Shown: piece by piece, positions 9,208-19,100 of the stretch
Numbering within the stretch: position 1 is the stretch's first letter
How the letters are laid out: each line of letters starts with the position of its first letter
From: Paludibacteraceae bacterium
Lineage (GTDB): Bacteria; Bacteroidota; Bacteroidia; Bacteroidales; Paludibacteraceae
Length of the DNA: 64,000 bases
Direction: 5' to 3'
Assembly (NCBI GenBank): GCA_017446585.1
Contig: JAFSQL010000013.1
Coordinates: 1-64,000, forward strand
Position numbers and translations under genes: made by a program
The notes under the pieces: generated by a model
The model's input: the letters and a program-made list of their open reading frames with translations, nothing else
What the model was told of the DNA's origin: nothing
Database searches by the model: none

Positions 9208-10407
9208 ATGGAGATCCTTTCACATTTTAGAACCATTGAAGAACTGACGAAGACACTCTCGCGTGAACAAGGATTGCTGAGTGAGATGTTTGAGAAGCGG
9301 AAATTAATGAAGTTTCCGCAAGGGTTGGCTTTGGAACTGGTGGAAGGAAATGAAGCACGACTGAGGAAACTGCTGGACTATGGGGTACTGGTGGAGACTG
9401 GCAATACGGTAGAGATAGAAAGTGACTACCTCAATTTCTTTGAGGAAGTACTGAATGTGAACGAGGAGATCAGTGTGCTAAGTGTTCAGGAGTGCATCAA
9501 CACGTTGAAAGAACACATCGGCTATTTTCTGCAAGAGACTAATATCAACCGTAAGGCTGGCTATCAGGATAGCGTGCGGCAACTGCTAAAAAAGACGGGG
9601 TTCAGAACACTGAAGAATGTGGTTGACTTGAAGCGCAATATGGATAATGCGTATAAGCAAGAGCCCAATTATATCATCAAGAAAAAGAAACTGCATAACC
9701 TGGACGAGAAGAGCCATAGTATCCGCTCGATGATACGCGAATGCGAGAAACTAATGGATACGGAACACGCCTTCTTCCTGATGGCCAACGACCCGCACAT
9801 GGCTAAGACATGCAGCGATGTGAAGCATGACTTTGTTGAGGCATACCATGCGCTGATGGAAATAGACAGACAGATAATTGTCTATATCAACCAGATTGAA
9901 CAGCAGAACCTGCTTTATAAGAAGATACGCAAACTGAAATATCTGCAAGACCAGTTACTTATCAAGACTGATACCAATCTGGTTCAGGTGATGGAAGATA
10001 GCAATCCACTATGGATGGAATCCAGACAATACAGCAAAATAAGACTCTCTTTGGAAATGCTGAGGGAGAACGACCAGATAGTGAGCATCCTGAGACGGAT
10101 AGCTGAGCGCAATGGCTTGAAAAAATCCGCAAGGACTGAGGCCGAACCACTAACAGACGAAGACTTGCAGGAACACGTTCAGCGATTGAAGAATGTCGAT
10201 CCTAATGAAGTATGGAATGCTTTTTCTGCATCAAGCTACAACCTGTTTGATTTTATTCTGAGATACGATTATAAGGCTAAACGTGATATAGAAGACCAAG
10301 CAGCCCTCTTTTGCCAGCTGGTCATCCTACATCCTGACGAATGTAAGATGACAGGGAAATATGCCACTTATCAAGACATTGAATATCCTATTATCTATGC
10401 GAAATAA
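9208..10407 (+). CDS. jetA: Wadjet subunit JetA-like (kleisin-type)
   Basis: 399 residues. The sequence alone is poorly conserved, but position and size fit JetA, the MukF/kleisin-like subunit of the Wadjet anti-plasmid condensin. It has an N-terminal winged-helix-like part (about 1-80) and long charged helices (about 130-300) as expected for contact with the SMC arms. A GTG six bases upstream is possible; the ATG at 9208 is preferred. The gene overlaps jetB by 11 bases and is followed by jetC and jetD in the standard order. It does not look like the DUF3375 JetA of type I, so a type III-like variant is more likely; that subtype call is tentative. Confidence 0.8.
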   Translation: MEILSHFRTIEELTKTLSREQGLLSEMFEKRKLMKFPQGLALELVEGNEARLRKLLDYGVLVETGNTVEIESDYLNFFEEVLNVNEEISVLSVQECINTLKEHIGYFLQETNINRKAGYQDSVRQLLKKTGFRTLKNVVDLKRNMDNAYKQEPNYIIKKKKLHNLDEKSHSIRSMIRECEKLMDTEHAFFLMANDPHMAKTCSDVKHDFVEAYHALMEIDRQIIVYINQIEQQNLLYKKIRKLKYLQDQLLIKTDTNLVQVMEDSNPLWMESRQYSKIRLSLEMLRENDQIVSILRRIAERNGLKKSARTEAEPLTDEDLQEHVQRLKNVDPNEVWNAFSASSYNLFDFILRYDYKAKRDIEDQAALFCQLVILHPDECKMTGKYATYQDIEYPIIYAK

Positions 10408-10954
10408 TACTCAACGAATATACGAGCGGCTGAGCCGTGGAGAATTCCTTTCGGTGGACAGTTCTGATACCTCAATCCGTCATCTGTATGAGGATATTGA
10501 GGAGAACTTCGACAATTATGCTGATTTCTTTAAGGAGATAGGTCTGCAATTGGAGGCAGGCAATGGTTACTTCTTTTTCTCACGTATTGGTGAGGGAAAG
10601 CAATCCATAGAACAGAAGTTGGAGAGTTTTTCCAAATGGCTTGACTATCTGGACTTTCTGAAGACCTACAACCAATCGTTTACGGCTGGCTATCAGTTTC
10701 GTAAGAGCCATCTGATAGAGCAGATCAGCCTGGATATTGAACTGAAGGAAAAAGCCGGACACCTCTATAAAAAATATGGTGCAGGTTCCTATTTGGAAAT
10801 AGTGAACAAACTGCTTCAGGAAATGCAAGGCATGGGATTTGCCGAATGTATCAGCGAACAAGACGAGAGTTTCAAGATTACCTCAGCTTTCCATTATGCC
10901 GAGGAATTGGTGAACATGATTCAAATTGCCAACGAAGATGAAATACCTGAATAA
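10397..10954 (+). CDS. jetB: Wadjet subunit JetB-like (MukE/KITE-type)
   Basis: 185 residues, the size of the small KITE-type subunit that binds the kleisin in Wadjet. The ATG at 10397 gives an 11-base overlap with jetA; an earlier in-frame start would overlap by 47 bases. The protein has a winged-helix look with alternating helices (I-Y-E-R-L, then L-Y-E-D-I-E-E-N) and an acidic end. It overlaps jetC by 17 bases. It would form the DNA-gripping core with JetA and JetC on circular plasmid DNA. The identification rests on context more than on motifs. Confidence 0.75.
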   Translation: MRNNTQRIYERLSRGEFLSVDSSDTSIRHLYEDIEENFDNYADFFKEIGLQLEAGNGYFFFSRIGEGKQSIEQKLESFSKWLDYLDFLKTYNQSFTAGYQFRKSHLIEQISLDIELKEKAGHLYKKYGAGSYLEIVNKLLQEMQGMGFAECISEQDESFKITSAFHYAEELVNMIQIANEDEIPE

Positions 10955-13900
10955 GATCATATTTGTCAATAGCGCCAACATACCCTATGCAGAGATTTCT
11001 GTGGATGGCAATGTACATTTCACGGGTACTCAGGGGGTTGGTAAAAGTACGGTTTTGAGAGCGCTGCTATTCTTCTACAACGCAGACAAGCATCGTCTGG
11101 GAATACAGCAGGCTCAGAAGTCGTTTGACGAGTTCTATTTCCGTCAGTCAAACTCGTATATTCTTTATGAGGTAATGCGCGATAATGAGGCCTATACCAT
11201 ACTGGTGAGCCGGTATCAGGGACGAGCATCTTGGCGGTTTATCGATGCTCCTTATCAGCGCGAGTGGATTATTGGCGAAGATAAGCAGGTACTGAGTGAC
11301 TGGGTGAAAATACGTGAACGTATCGATAAAAACGTGTCAGTATCTTCAAGGATAGACTCCGGCGTGATGTTTAAGGACATTATCTTTGGCAACACCCATG
11401 ATCACAAATACTCTCGCTATGCCCTTGTGCAGAGTGCCCACTATCAGAACATTCCACGAAGCATTCAGAACGTCTTCCTGAATACCAAACTGGATGCTGA
11501 CTTCGTGAAGAACACCATCATACAATCAATGGCAGACGAGGACTTACCCATCGACCTACAAACCTACAGACGACTGGTGACCGACTTTGAACGAGAATAT
11601 GACGAAATAGACTGCTGGTTCAGGCAGACTCGTGATGGTAACTACCCTGTACGTCAGCAAGCATTGAAGATTGCTGAACAAGGCAGACGCATTGTGGCAC
11701 TCGACCAGCAATTATTAGACGTGTGGCGCATGCTGAACTATGCTGTGGCAGAAAGCGAGCAGAAAATTCCGCTTTGGGAGGCTGAGGCTACAGAATTGAA
11801 AATGAATATCGAAAAGGAGCGCAGTCGTGAGAGAGAACTGACGGCAGACTATGACGGAGAAAAAGACAAACTCAATCAAATGTTGGGCGGCAAGAAAGAA
11901 AAACTGAAGGAGATAGCGCAGGCACGGAAAGATTTTGAGGCCTTGCATATCGAGGAAAAACTGGCTTTGGCCGCCCGTGAGGATGCCATTAAGAGCGAAG
12001 CTACTGACAAGCAGATGTTGCTGGATGACCTGTTGAAAACACATGCATCGATAGAAGAAAAGTACAATATTGCCAGGGGCAAACTTGAGAATGCCCGTAT
12101 GGCATTTGAAAATGCTCAAAAAGAGGCATACTATCAAAAGCAGGATGCCCTGCAGAAAGAGCGGAATCGTTTGGAGGATGAGCGCACAAAAAACAGAAAT
12201 GTTGTAATGGATGCGTTCAATAGTTGGCGTCATGAGTCTGACGAGCGACTGGAGATATTGCAGAAAGAGCAAAACAGATCCGACAATGCCTTGAAGGAGT
12301 TGCGCCTATGGCATCCGAAGGCTGAGGAAATAGCTCGCATAAAAGAACTGCTTCAGAAATTGGATGTAAAGGAGAAGGAGAATGCAGCACAGCAAACAGC
12401 CGTCAGAAGTCAAATTGCTCAGGTGACCACTGAGTATGAGATGAAGGAAGCAGAGTTAAACCAGGCTTCTCAACGCGACCAAGAACGCTTAGAGGAAAAC
12501 CGTACTCAATGTAAGGAGCAAATCGCCAAGATTGAAGCGTTGCTGTCACATCTTGATGGTTCGTTGTATCAGTGGCTGACTGAAAATGCAAAAGGATGGG
12601 AAGATAACCTCGGGAAAGTTGTTGACGAAGAAAGAATCCTGTATGCAGGGGGACTGAATCCTCAGTTGGACACCGAAACATCCGACAGCATATTTGGCGT
12701 TAAGTTGAAATTGGAAAACATTGATGCCGTTCATCGCACACCCGATGATTATAGTGAAGAGAGGAAACGTCTGGAAGAGCAATTGCAACAGACAAACCGA
12801 CAACTCACGCAATTGCCTATTAACCTTCAGGAAAACATCTCGAAGCTTGGTAAGAAATATGCTGTTCAACTCAATCCGCTCCGCCAGCAAGCAACATTGT
12901 TGAAAGTGGAGGAAGAACAGATTCCCGTGAAGCGTCAAGATTTGCAAAACCATCAACACAAGTTGGAGATGGAAGAGCAAGAACTAATTGCGCAAGAGAA
13001 AGAAGTTCGCGAAAGAGCCTTCAATGAAGCTTTGCTGAAAATGCAAGCAGAAAAAGATGTCCGGGAGACGAAAGAGGCCAAGAACAAAAAGGAGCTAAAG
13101 GACCTTGACACAGCCTTCAACAAATCTTCAAAAGCCCTTGACGAAGAATTAAGACTTTTCAAGGAATCTCAAGCTAAAGAAGCAACTGCCCGAAATCTGG
13201 AGTTTGTGGCTCAAAAAGTGCAATTAGACAAACAACAGAAAGCGGAACTGGAAGGAAAAGGCGTGGATGTCGCATTGCTGGAGCAATATCGCAAGGCAGT
13301 GGATGCTCTCAATCAACTACTGAAACAGATAGACGCGGAACGTTCAACGGTGATTAGGTATCGTGATGCAAAGCAAAACTTGTTTGCCAAGGAGCCGGAA
13401 ATAAAGACGAGCATAAAAGATATTGAACAGCAACTCTCATTGATGCGCCAGCGCTATGAAGACAAGAGTTCCCGTATAGAGAAGAAACGGCAGGAGATGG
13501 AGGAACGCCAGAAGACAATTCTAAAAGAATTGACGCACAGACGTGAGGGTCTGAACCAATACCACCAGATGGTGGAAAACGAGCATCTTATGTCAGGTAC
13601 ATTTCTTTCGGATGATAAGGCGATTGAGAACCATCAGGACTGTCTACAACTCATTAGCCAACTGAGAGGAACAGTCAATCAGAAACGCGAGACTATAGAA
13701 AAACTGAAGGATACTGTTGTCAACTTCAATCGCAACTTCAAGCCTCAGAATGCCTTCCATTTCAACACGATGCCAGTAACGGACAATGACTACCTTCTGA
13801 TTGCTGTTGATTTGCAGGACTTCATGGACAACAACAAAATTGAAGAATTCCGTCGTCGCACTAGTGATCACTATAAGGACATCCTAGGACGTATCTCTAC

Positions 13901-14591
13901 GGAAATTGGGGTGCTGATGAAACGTAGGTCGGATGTGGACAGCGTAATACTGGATATTAATAGGGATTTCGTGGAAAAGAACTTCGCAGGAGTTATCAAG
14001 AGCATTGAACTTCGGGCGAATGAGTCGTCAGACCGACTCATGCAGTTGCTCATGTCCATTCATGAATATACCGTGGAAAATGCACTGTCGATAGGCGAAC
14101 TTAACCTTTTTCCCAGCGACAATCGCGATGAGGTGAATCGCAAGGTCGTAGATTATCTGAAGAGTCTCTCCCATCAGTTGCAAGATGAGCAAAGCCGACC
14201 AACAGTTTCACTTGGCGATGCCTTCCGATTGCAGTTCCGTGTGAAAGAAAACGACAACGACACCAATTGGGTGGAGCGTATCAATAATGTGGGGTCTGAT
14301 GGTACGGATATCCTAGTAAAAGCAATGGTAAACATCATGCTCATCAATGTGTTTAAGAAGAAAACTGAACGGAAAAGCGGTAGTTTCATCGTACATTGCA
14401 TGATGGACGAGATAGGACGACTTCATCCCAACAATATCAAGGGTATCCTGCAGTTTGCCAATTCTCGAAATATCTATCTCATCAACAGTTCACCCACATC
14501 TTATAATCCATACGATTACAAATACACCTATTTACTTAGTAAACATGGTGTGAAGACCAGAGTGGACAAACTATTGAAACGAACCAAATGA
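10938..14591 (+). CDS. jetC: Wadjet SMC-like ATPase JetC
   Basis: 1217 residues with SMC architecture. The N-terminal head has Walker A GTQGVGKST at 30-38. Two long heptad-rich coiled-coil arms run from about residue 270 to 1010, broken in the middle by a short hinge-like segment near 540-590. The C-terminal head has a signature-like VGSDGTD and a Walker B ending in MMDEIG. It resembles the DUF3584-type SMC proteins. It is the loop-extruding motor of Wadjet, which folds plasmid DNA so that JetD can cut it. The ATG at 10938 is preferred to a TTG 12 bases upstream. It overlaps jetD by four bases (ATGA), so coupled translation is likely. Assignment is strong. Confidence 0.92.
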   Translation: MKYLNKIIFVNSANIPYAEISVDGNVHFTGTQGVGKSTVLRALLFFYNADKHRLGIQQAQKSFDEFYFRQSNSYILYEVMRDNEAYTILVSRYQGRASWRFIDAPYQREWIIGEDKQVLSDWVKIRERIDKNVSVSSRIDSGVMFKDIIFGNTHDHKYSRYALVQSAHYQNIPRSIQNVFLNTKLDADFVKNTIIQSMADEDLPIDLQTYRRLVTDFEREYDEIDCWFRQTRDGNYPVRQQALKIAEQGRRIVALDQQLLDVWRMLNYAVAESEQKIPLWEAEATELKMNIEKERSRERELTADYDGEKDKLNQMLGGKKEKLKEIAQARKDFEALHIEEKLALAAREDAIKSEATDKQMLLDDLLKTHASIEEKYNIARGKLENARMAFENAQKEAYYQKQDALQKERNRLEDERTKNRNVVMDAFNSWRHESDERLEILQKEQNRSDNALKELRLWHPKAEEIARIKELLQKLDVKEKENAAQQTAVRSQIAQVTTEYEMKEAELNQASQRDQERLEENRTQCKEQIAKIEALLSHLDGSLYQWLTENAKGWEDNLGKVVDEERILYAGGLNPQLDTETSDSIFGVKLKLENIDAVHRTPDDYSEERKRLEEQLQQTNRQLTQLPINLQENISKLGKKYAVQLNPLRQQATLLKVEEEQIPVKRQDLQNHQHKLEMEEQELIAQEKEVRERAFNEALLKMQAEKDVRETKEAKNKKELKDLDTAFNKSSKALDEELRLFKESQAKEATARNLEFVAQKVQLDKQQKAELEGKGVDVALLEQYRKAVDALNQLLKQIDAERSTVIRYRDAKQNLFAKEPEIKTSIKDIEQQLSLMRQRYEDKSSRIEKKRQEMEERQKTILKELTHRREGLNQYHQMVENEHLMSGTFLSDDKAIENHQDCLQLISQLRGTVNQKRETIEKLKDTVVNFNRNFKPQNAFHFNTMPVTDNDYLLIAVDLQDFMDNNKIEEFRRRTSDHYKDILGRISTEIGVLMKRRSDVDSVILDINRDFVEKNFAGVIKSIELRANESSDRLMQLLMSIHEYTVENALSIGELNLFPSDNRDEVNRKVVDYLKSLSHQLQDEQSRPTVSLGDAFRLQFRVKENDNDTNWVERINNVGSDGTDILVKAMVNIMLINVFKKKTERKSGSFIVHCMMDEIGRLHPNNIKGILQFANSRNIYLINSSPTSYNPYDYKYTYLLSKHGVKTRVDKLLKRTK

Positions 14592-15430
14592 TTATGACAA
14601 TAAGTGTATCTATACAGGCGTTGATTTCAGGTGGGCAGGTGGCTGGCTCCAGATTAAGCAAAAGTCTGCTTGACGAACTGATGGCAGAAGGGTTGCTGTT
14701 GGTGACGACTCGTGGCTCTCGGAAGTCATATCGTGCCCGTGATATTGAGGCTCTGAAACGATACCTCATTGACAAAGATGAGAATTATCGAATGCTTGAT
14801 GTTACCGCTGCGGATTCTCGCGCTTCAATGGCTGCAGAAACAGGGAATTCTAAGCTTTTGACGATTCACTCTTGTCCAGGATTCCCTATCAATAGTTATA
14901 AGTCTATTGAGTGTTCGCTAAATGACGAACCGTTTGTGGTTAATCCTCCTGAAGGAAGTTTTGTGTTTATCGACAATTGGAAACATTTTGTCATTCCAGA
15001 GGATGTTGTGGTGGTGGGAATAGAGAATATGGAGAACTTCCGTATGATTCGTCAGCAAAGAAAATTATTTGAGTCTTTGCTAGGAAACAAACAATTACTT
15101 TTTGCATCCCGCTATCCCCAATCAACTGATTTGCGCAATTGGCTTCTAACGATTCCAAACAAATACGTTCACTTTGGTGATTTTGATTTGGCTGGAATCC
15201 ACATCTTCTTAACGGAATTCCATAAACATCTTGATGACCGGTCCACATATCTTATTCCATCAGATATTGAACAACGGTTGGCCAAAGGATCATTAACTCG
15301 TTACAATGAACAATATGACAAATATCATACACTTCAGTGTGATATTCCCTCTTTACAGTCTCTCATAGATATGATCAACAAACACCACCGTGGATATGAC
15401 CAAGAAGGATATATTAATAATGAAAAATAA
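14588..15430 (+). CDS. jetD: Wadjet nuclease JetD (Toprim domain)
   Basis: 280 residues. The first 65 residues form a winged-helix-like domain. The C-terminal half has the Toprim pattern: V-V-V-V-G-I-E-N (catalytic glutamate) near 138-145, and H-F-G-D-F-D-L-A-G with the D-x-D pair near 196-204. JetD cleaves DNA after loop extrusion by JetABC, which removes small plasmids. It is shorter than the type I JetD (about 380-400 residues), because a large N-terminal DUF3322-like part is absent; this again points to another Wadjet subtype. It is the last gene of the run and is followed by a gene graveyard with no obvious terminator hairpin. Confidence 0.9.
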   Translation: MIMTISVSIQALISGGQVAGSRLSKSLLDELMAEGLLLVTTRGSRKSYRARDIEALKRYLIDKDENYRMLDVTAADSRASMAAETGNSKLLTIHSCPGFPINSYKSIECSLNDEPFVVNPPEGSFVFIDNWKHFVIPEDVVVVGIENMENFRMIRQQRKLFESLLGNKQLLFASRYPQSTDLRNWLLTIPNKYVHFGDFDLAGIHIFLTEFHKHLDDRSTYLIPSDIEQRLAKGSLTRYNEQYDKYHTLQCDIPSLQSLIDMINKHHRGYDQEGYINNEK

Positions 15431-15469
15431 AGAACAATTGGTGGCGGTTGGCAACATCACCCAAAAGGC

Positions 15470-15821
15470 TATTTTGCAGAGTTAATCACGGGCCGTCTAA
15501 AGGGTCAATCAAGAATAGTTAGTCTTGTATTATGGTGTGGGAAGATATATTTCCGAGAATACACGCAACCAAAAATGGGAAATCTGGTGCTTTGAAGAGT
15601 ATTAGTTAACGGTTAAGACAGGAGTTCTCTGGGTAAGGGGCTTCGGCGAGTCTAGCCTCAAAAACATGCGCTTGTTCTATGGGGCATGGAATATCAAAGA
15701 ACCTAAATCGCCAATCGCAATTGGCGATTTGGCAAAGGTGCTGACTCCGAAAGAAGAACTACAACGTATATTTGGAGAAAGCGGCAATAAAGATGGTGAT
15801 AAAGACGGAAGTGAAGATTAA
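15470..15821 (+). pseudogene. Decayed DUF1016 (YhcG-like) N-terminal domain
   Basis: Read across three frame changes, the sequence gives the hallmark order of the DUF1016 N-terminal domain: a G-R-Y-I-S-E segment (15540 onward), then N-G-K-S-G-A-L-K (from about 15574), then R-L-R-Q-E-F-S, and finally G-F-G-E-S-S-L-K-N-M-R followed by L-F-Y-G-A-W. In-frame stops (about 15607 and 15633) and frameshifts break it, one apparently an extra G in a G run near 15637. The last 61 codons are intact and end at the TAA at 15819-15821. The PD-(D/E)xK catalytic half is gone. DUF1016 genes often accompany type I restriction loci and mobile islands; this copy is dead. Confidence 0.72.
15705..15730. repeat. Perfect palindrome inside the DUF1016 remnant
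   Basis: AAATCGCCAAT, four bases CGCA, then ATTGGCGATTT: eleven base pairs of perfect stem. It lies in the coding frame of the decayed gene, where it encodes a short I-A-I-G-D-L stretch. The look is that of a palindromic insertion element rather than conserved protein sequence. Inferred. Confidence 0.6.
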
Positions 15822-15822
15822 A

Positions 15823-15851
15823 AACCACATTCGCAATTTGCGAATGTGGTT
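15823..15851. repeat. Perfect 14-bp inverted repeat just after the DUF1016 stop
   Basis: AACCACATTCGCAA, one base, TTGCGAATGTGGTT. It begins two bases after the stop codon of the remnant. There is no T-run, so it is a poor intrinsic terminator; a mobile palindrome or a processing site are alternatives. Confidence 0.6.
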
Positions 15852-15915
15852 ATGACAGACTAATTGTTGCAAACTTGATACCAGAATTAGGTATGTGGTT
15901 TTTGAGTGAGGAAGT

Positions 15916-16082
15916 TCATCGCTTCTCACCATACACCCTCTCACACACCTCGTCGATTCCATCTTTGAGGATGACAGAATCCATCGTGTGGATGAGTGGC
16001 GCATACTTGCGGTCTTGCTTCAAGACAGGCTTGATGATGTAGTACTCTTTGACTACGGCTTCTAGCTGGGTTTGTCGTTTTT
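15916..16082 (-). pseudogene. C-terminal gene fragment, unknown family
   Basis: On the minus strand about 53 codons run into a proper stop (15916-15918) and read like a genuine protein tail: L-E-A-V-V-K-E-Y-Y-I-I-K-P-V, then K-Y-A-P-L-I-H-T-M-D, then G-I-D-E-V-C-E-R-V-Y-G. It is cut off by a stop on its upstream side and has no start codon, so the rest of the gene has been lost. The family is not recognised. It lies between two converging units in the scar between Wadjet and the large helicase. Confidence 0.5.
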
Positions 16083-16197
16083 ATTTCCGAGCATTATTCT
16101 TTTCATTTTCAAACCTTCAAGAAATAAAAAGATTACCTTAGTTGACAGAGAATTGAAAGATCAAAATAGGGAACTGAAGGTTACTTCAACTCTTAGG
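16083..16197. other. AT-rich spacer, nothing recognised
   Basis: No open frame, clear terminator or promoter was seen between the gene fragment and the stop of the large helicase. Confidence 0.4.
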
Positions 16198-19100
16198 TTA
16201 CGATTCCAGTCTTTTGCTTAGCATTATATTCGCCAGGCAAACCGCATATTCCTCAGTAGAATTCTGTGGTTTCCAAGCCAAAGTATAACTTACCTTGGCA
16301 TTTGTTACTTCATAGCCTTTGTCTGTCCAAGCCTTAACTTTTTCTTTTCCTGATGCGGATAGTGCACCTATGTTGATGCCTTGTCCGTTTGCTAAATATC
16401 CATTGTTGTACTGTAGGCAATCACCACTTCTAAGTCTAAGTATAATGTTTTTCCTTTCCTTGAAAAAGTCAAGCCATACATCATGCATATTTAACGGAAT
16501 TGATATGGATGAATATTCCGTAGGAGGATTTGTGACAAGATAAAGGTTTTGTTTGGCACGAGTAAGTCCGACGTAGTAGGCTCGCATATTGTCAACATCT
16601 TTTCTGTCAGGTATCGGAGACATGAGATAGACAGTATTGAATTCTCGCCCTTTAGCTTTATGGATAGTGCCTACGTATATTGATCTGTCATCCGCGGGAA
16701 TAAAGTCTTCGATATTTGACTCAAGGATGTACTCCAATAGGTCACTTCTGTAATAGGATTGGTGAGTTACCTCAAAGTCTTCAAAAAAATAACGCATGGC
16801 GTTCAAACAAGAACTTGATGCATAAGTTTCAAGTGTACGTCGTTTTGCTTCTTGCCATTTCTCTTTTTGTAAGACAATACTATCATCCTTGCCAATTTGT
16901 TTTAGAAAAAAACGTATTTCTGCGAGATTGCAGAATCGGAATTCTCCCATTGATTGCGCAATGGTGACATGCATTCCCTGTTGCTCCAGCTCGTATGCCA
17001 CCTGCAGGGCCTCTTCGTTGGTACGGGTGAGTATCGCTGTGCTTCCTTCGACTTTGATTTCCGCATCAAGAAGCGATTGCATTTTTATCACTTTGCCTTC
17101 TATACCCGTCACTGATCGAATGATAGTATGTTTCATCCTTTCAGGAATGCGCTGCACAAAGCGGTTTGCACAATCAACGACTTTTTGTGAGGAACGATAA
17201 TTGTCTGTCATTTCGTAAAGGCATGATCCTGCCTGACTCAAAAGCGTTTGCATATATTTGGAGTCTGAACCACGGAAAGCGAAGATGTTTTGGTCATCAT
17301 CGCCCACGGCTATGACTCGCATTTCTTCGTTTTGGCGCATCAGAGCTTTAACCAACAGGAAATCATTTTCGCCCATGTCCTGTGCTTCGTCAATGACAAG
17401 TACGCTTTTTGCTATCTTTGAAGGCTCAACTTCTCCATCTTCAATCATCTTAGCGGCGCGTTGCACCACATCATTCGCATCCTCTAAACTTCCTTGTTTC
17501 CCAATAAGGTCAAAACTGTATGAATGGAAGGTTTTGATGTCCACATAATGCGCGGCACTGCCAACTAACTCAATAAGCCGTTTTTTGAATTCTGTAGCTG
17601 CCGCTCTCGAAAATGTCAACATTAGCAATTGCTCGTGTTTGACATCCTCTAATAGCAAAAGTGAGGCTAACTTGTGTACCAATACTTTGGTCTTCCCGCT
17701 TCCTGGACCGGCTGCTACTACAATATATTTCGACTGTTTGTCCTCGATAATTTCACATTGGCGATTAGAGAGTTCGCCAAAGAGTTTCTCGTACTTATCG
17801 GGTGTGATGTTTTTGTCAATCTGAGTACGACGTTCTTCCTTGAAGTATTGGTTGATGAACTTTCTGAAATCCAGTGTGAAGTAGTCGTTCACGAAGCGAA
17901 GTGCCGCATTGTAGTCACGAACCATTAGATTAGCATATTCGCCCACGATATGAATCTGTCGTATGCGTTGCTTGTAGAACTCATCCAATAGACGATATTG
18001 CTCTTTTCCATAACGAGTCCGGCGGTCTGCAATACGATTAATTCGCATGGTGTTATAGATGACAATAAAGCCTCCTTCAATCTTCATCAGATCTGTTTTT
18101 GTGAGATAAAGCAGTGCTTCCTCAATATCTGCAATCGTGGGCTTATTTTGTTCAGTAAACATGGTTTCTTGTTGACTGGCAATAAACTTTTGAAGCAGTT
18201 CCACGACAGAGAAGTTGACGAGGGTTGGATTCTTGCTGCCATCCCGTTGGACACCAAGTGTATCTATGATAAATCGGCAGATGTGCATCCGACGTTCAAA
18301 CCGTACATTCGTAACTTCCCGAGAGGCTTGAAGCCGAACACTCACGCTATCGCTGAAGCCATGTTCTTGTTTATGAATATAGCCTTTTAACGATAAGAAG
18401 TGGAGCAACATTTTTTGTCGCTTGATAGTTGAATAAGGGTTATTTGTTTTTAGTGCATTTTCATTTAGTTCCTTGTAGTTGATTCTTTGTTGTTCTTCTG
18501 TAAGTTGTTGTAAAAGGAATTTCTCTAATTTCAAAATGATTTCAAGATTACGTATGGATGTGCTTTTTGATACCCATGCTTGCATATCACGACTATCTGC
18601 CAACAAGCCATCTTGTCTCATCAAGTTAATATTGCGGATGACGGTGGTTTTGCTCATTCCAAGAATGTCAGCCAGATAATCCACTCGGCTCTCAGCTTCC
18701 GTTCCTATAGCTTCTGATGTTGCACGTGCGCTAATCAGCGATTTGATGATGCGAGCGGCTTCTGTGCGCGATTGTTCATCGAAGAGAGGGGAGATTGTCA
18801 GTTTGTGTCGTGCCTCATCCATATTCTTCACGGCAATTCCCGTGGCAAAAATGATGGGAGAGTTGTTGCCTCGTCGTATGAATTCTGCATCTTCCAGTGC
18901 TGCGATGGCTGCTTTGACTCGTGTTTCTATATCCTCCACCTCGTCACCCCAACCAGCCTTGCGTGCTATATCTAAGGGCGAGCAACTTACTTTGTTTTGT
19001 TTTGCGGTAATATCCTTGATAGCCTTCCAAACTTGTTGAATTTCGCTGATGCTTAGTTTTGTTTGGTTGAGGAGTATGAAATGCTTGTCAAGGTCACTGT

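Noticed and set aside
15759..16004. 81-codon minus-strand frame in the gene scar
   Set aside because: It crosses the 14-bp palindrome and the DUF1016 remnant in a wrong frame; the neighbouring frame with a clear protein-like tail was preferred.
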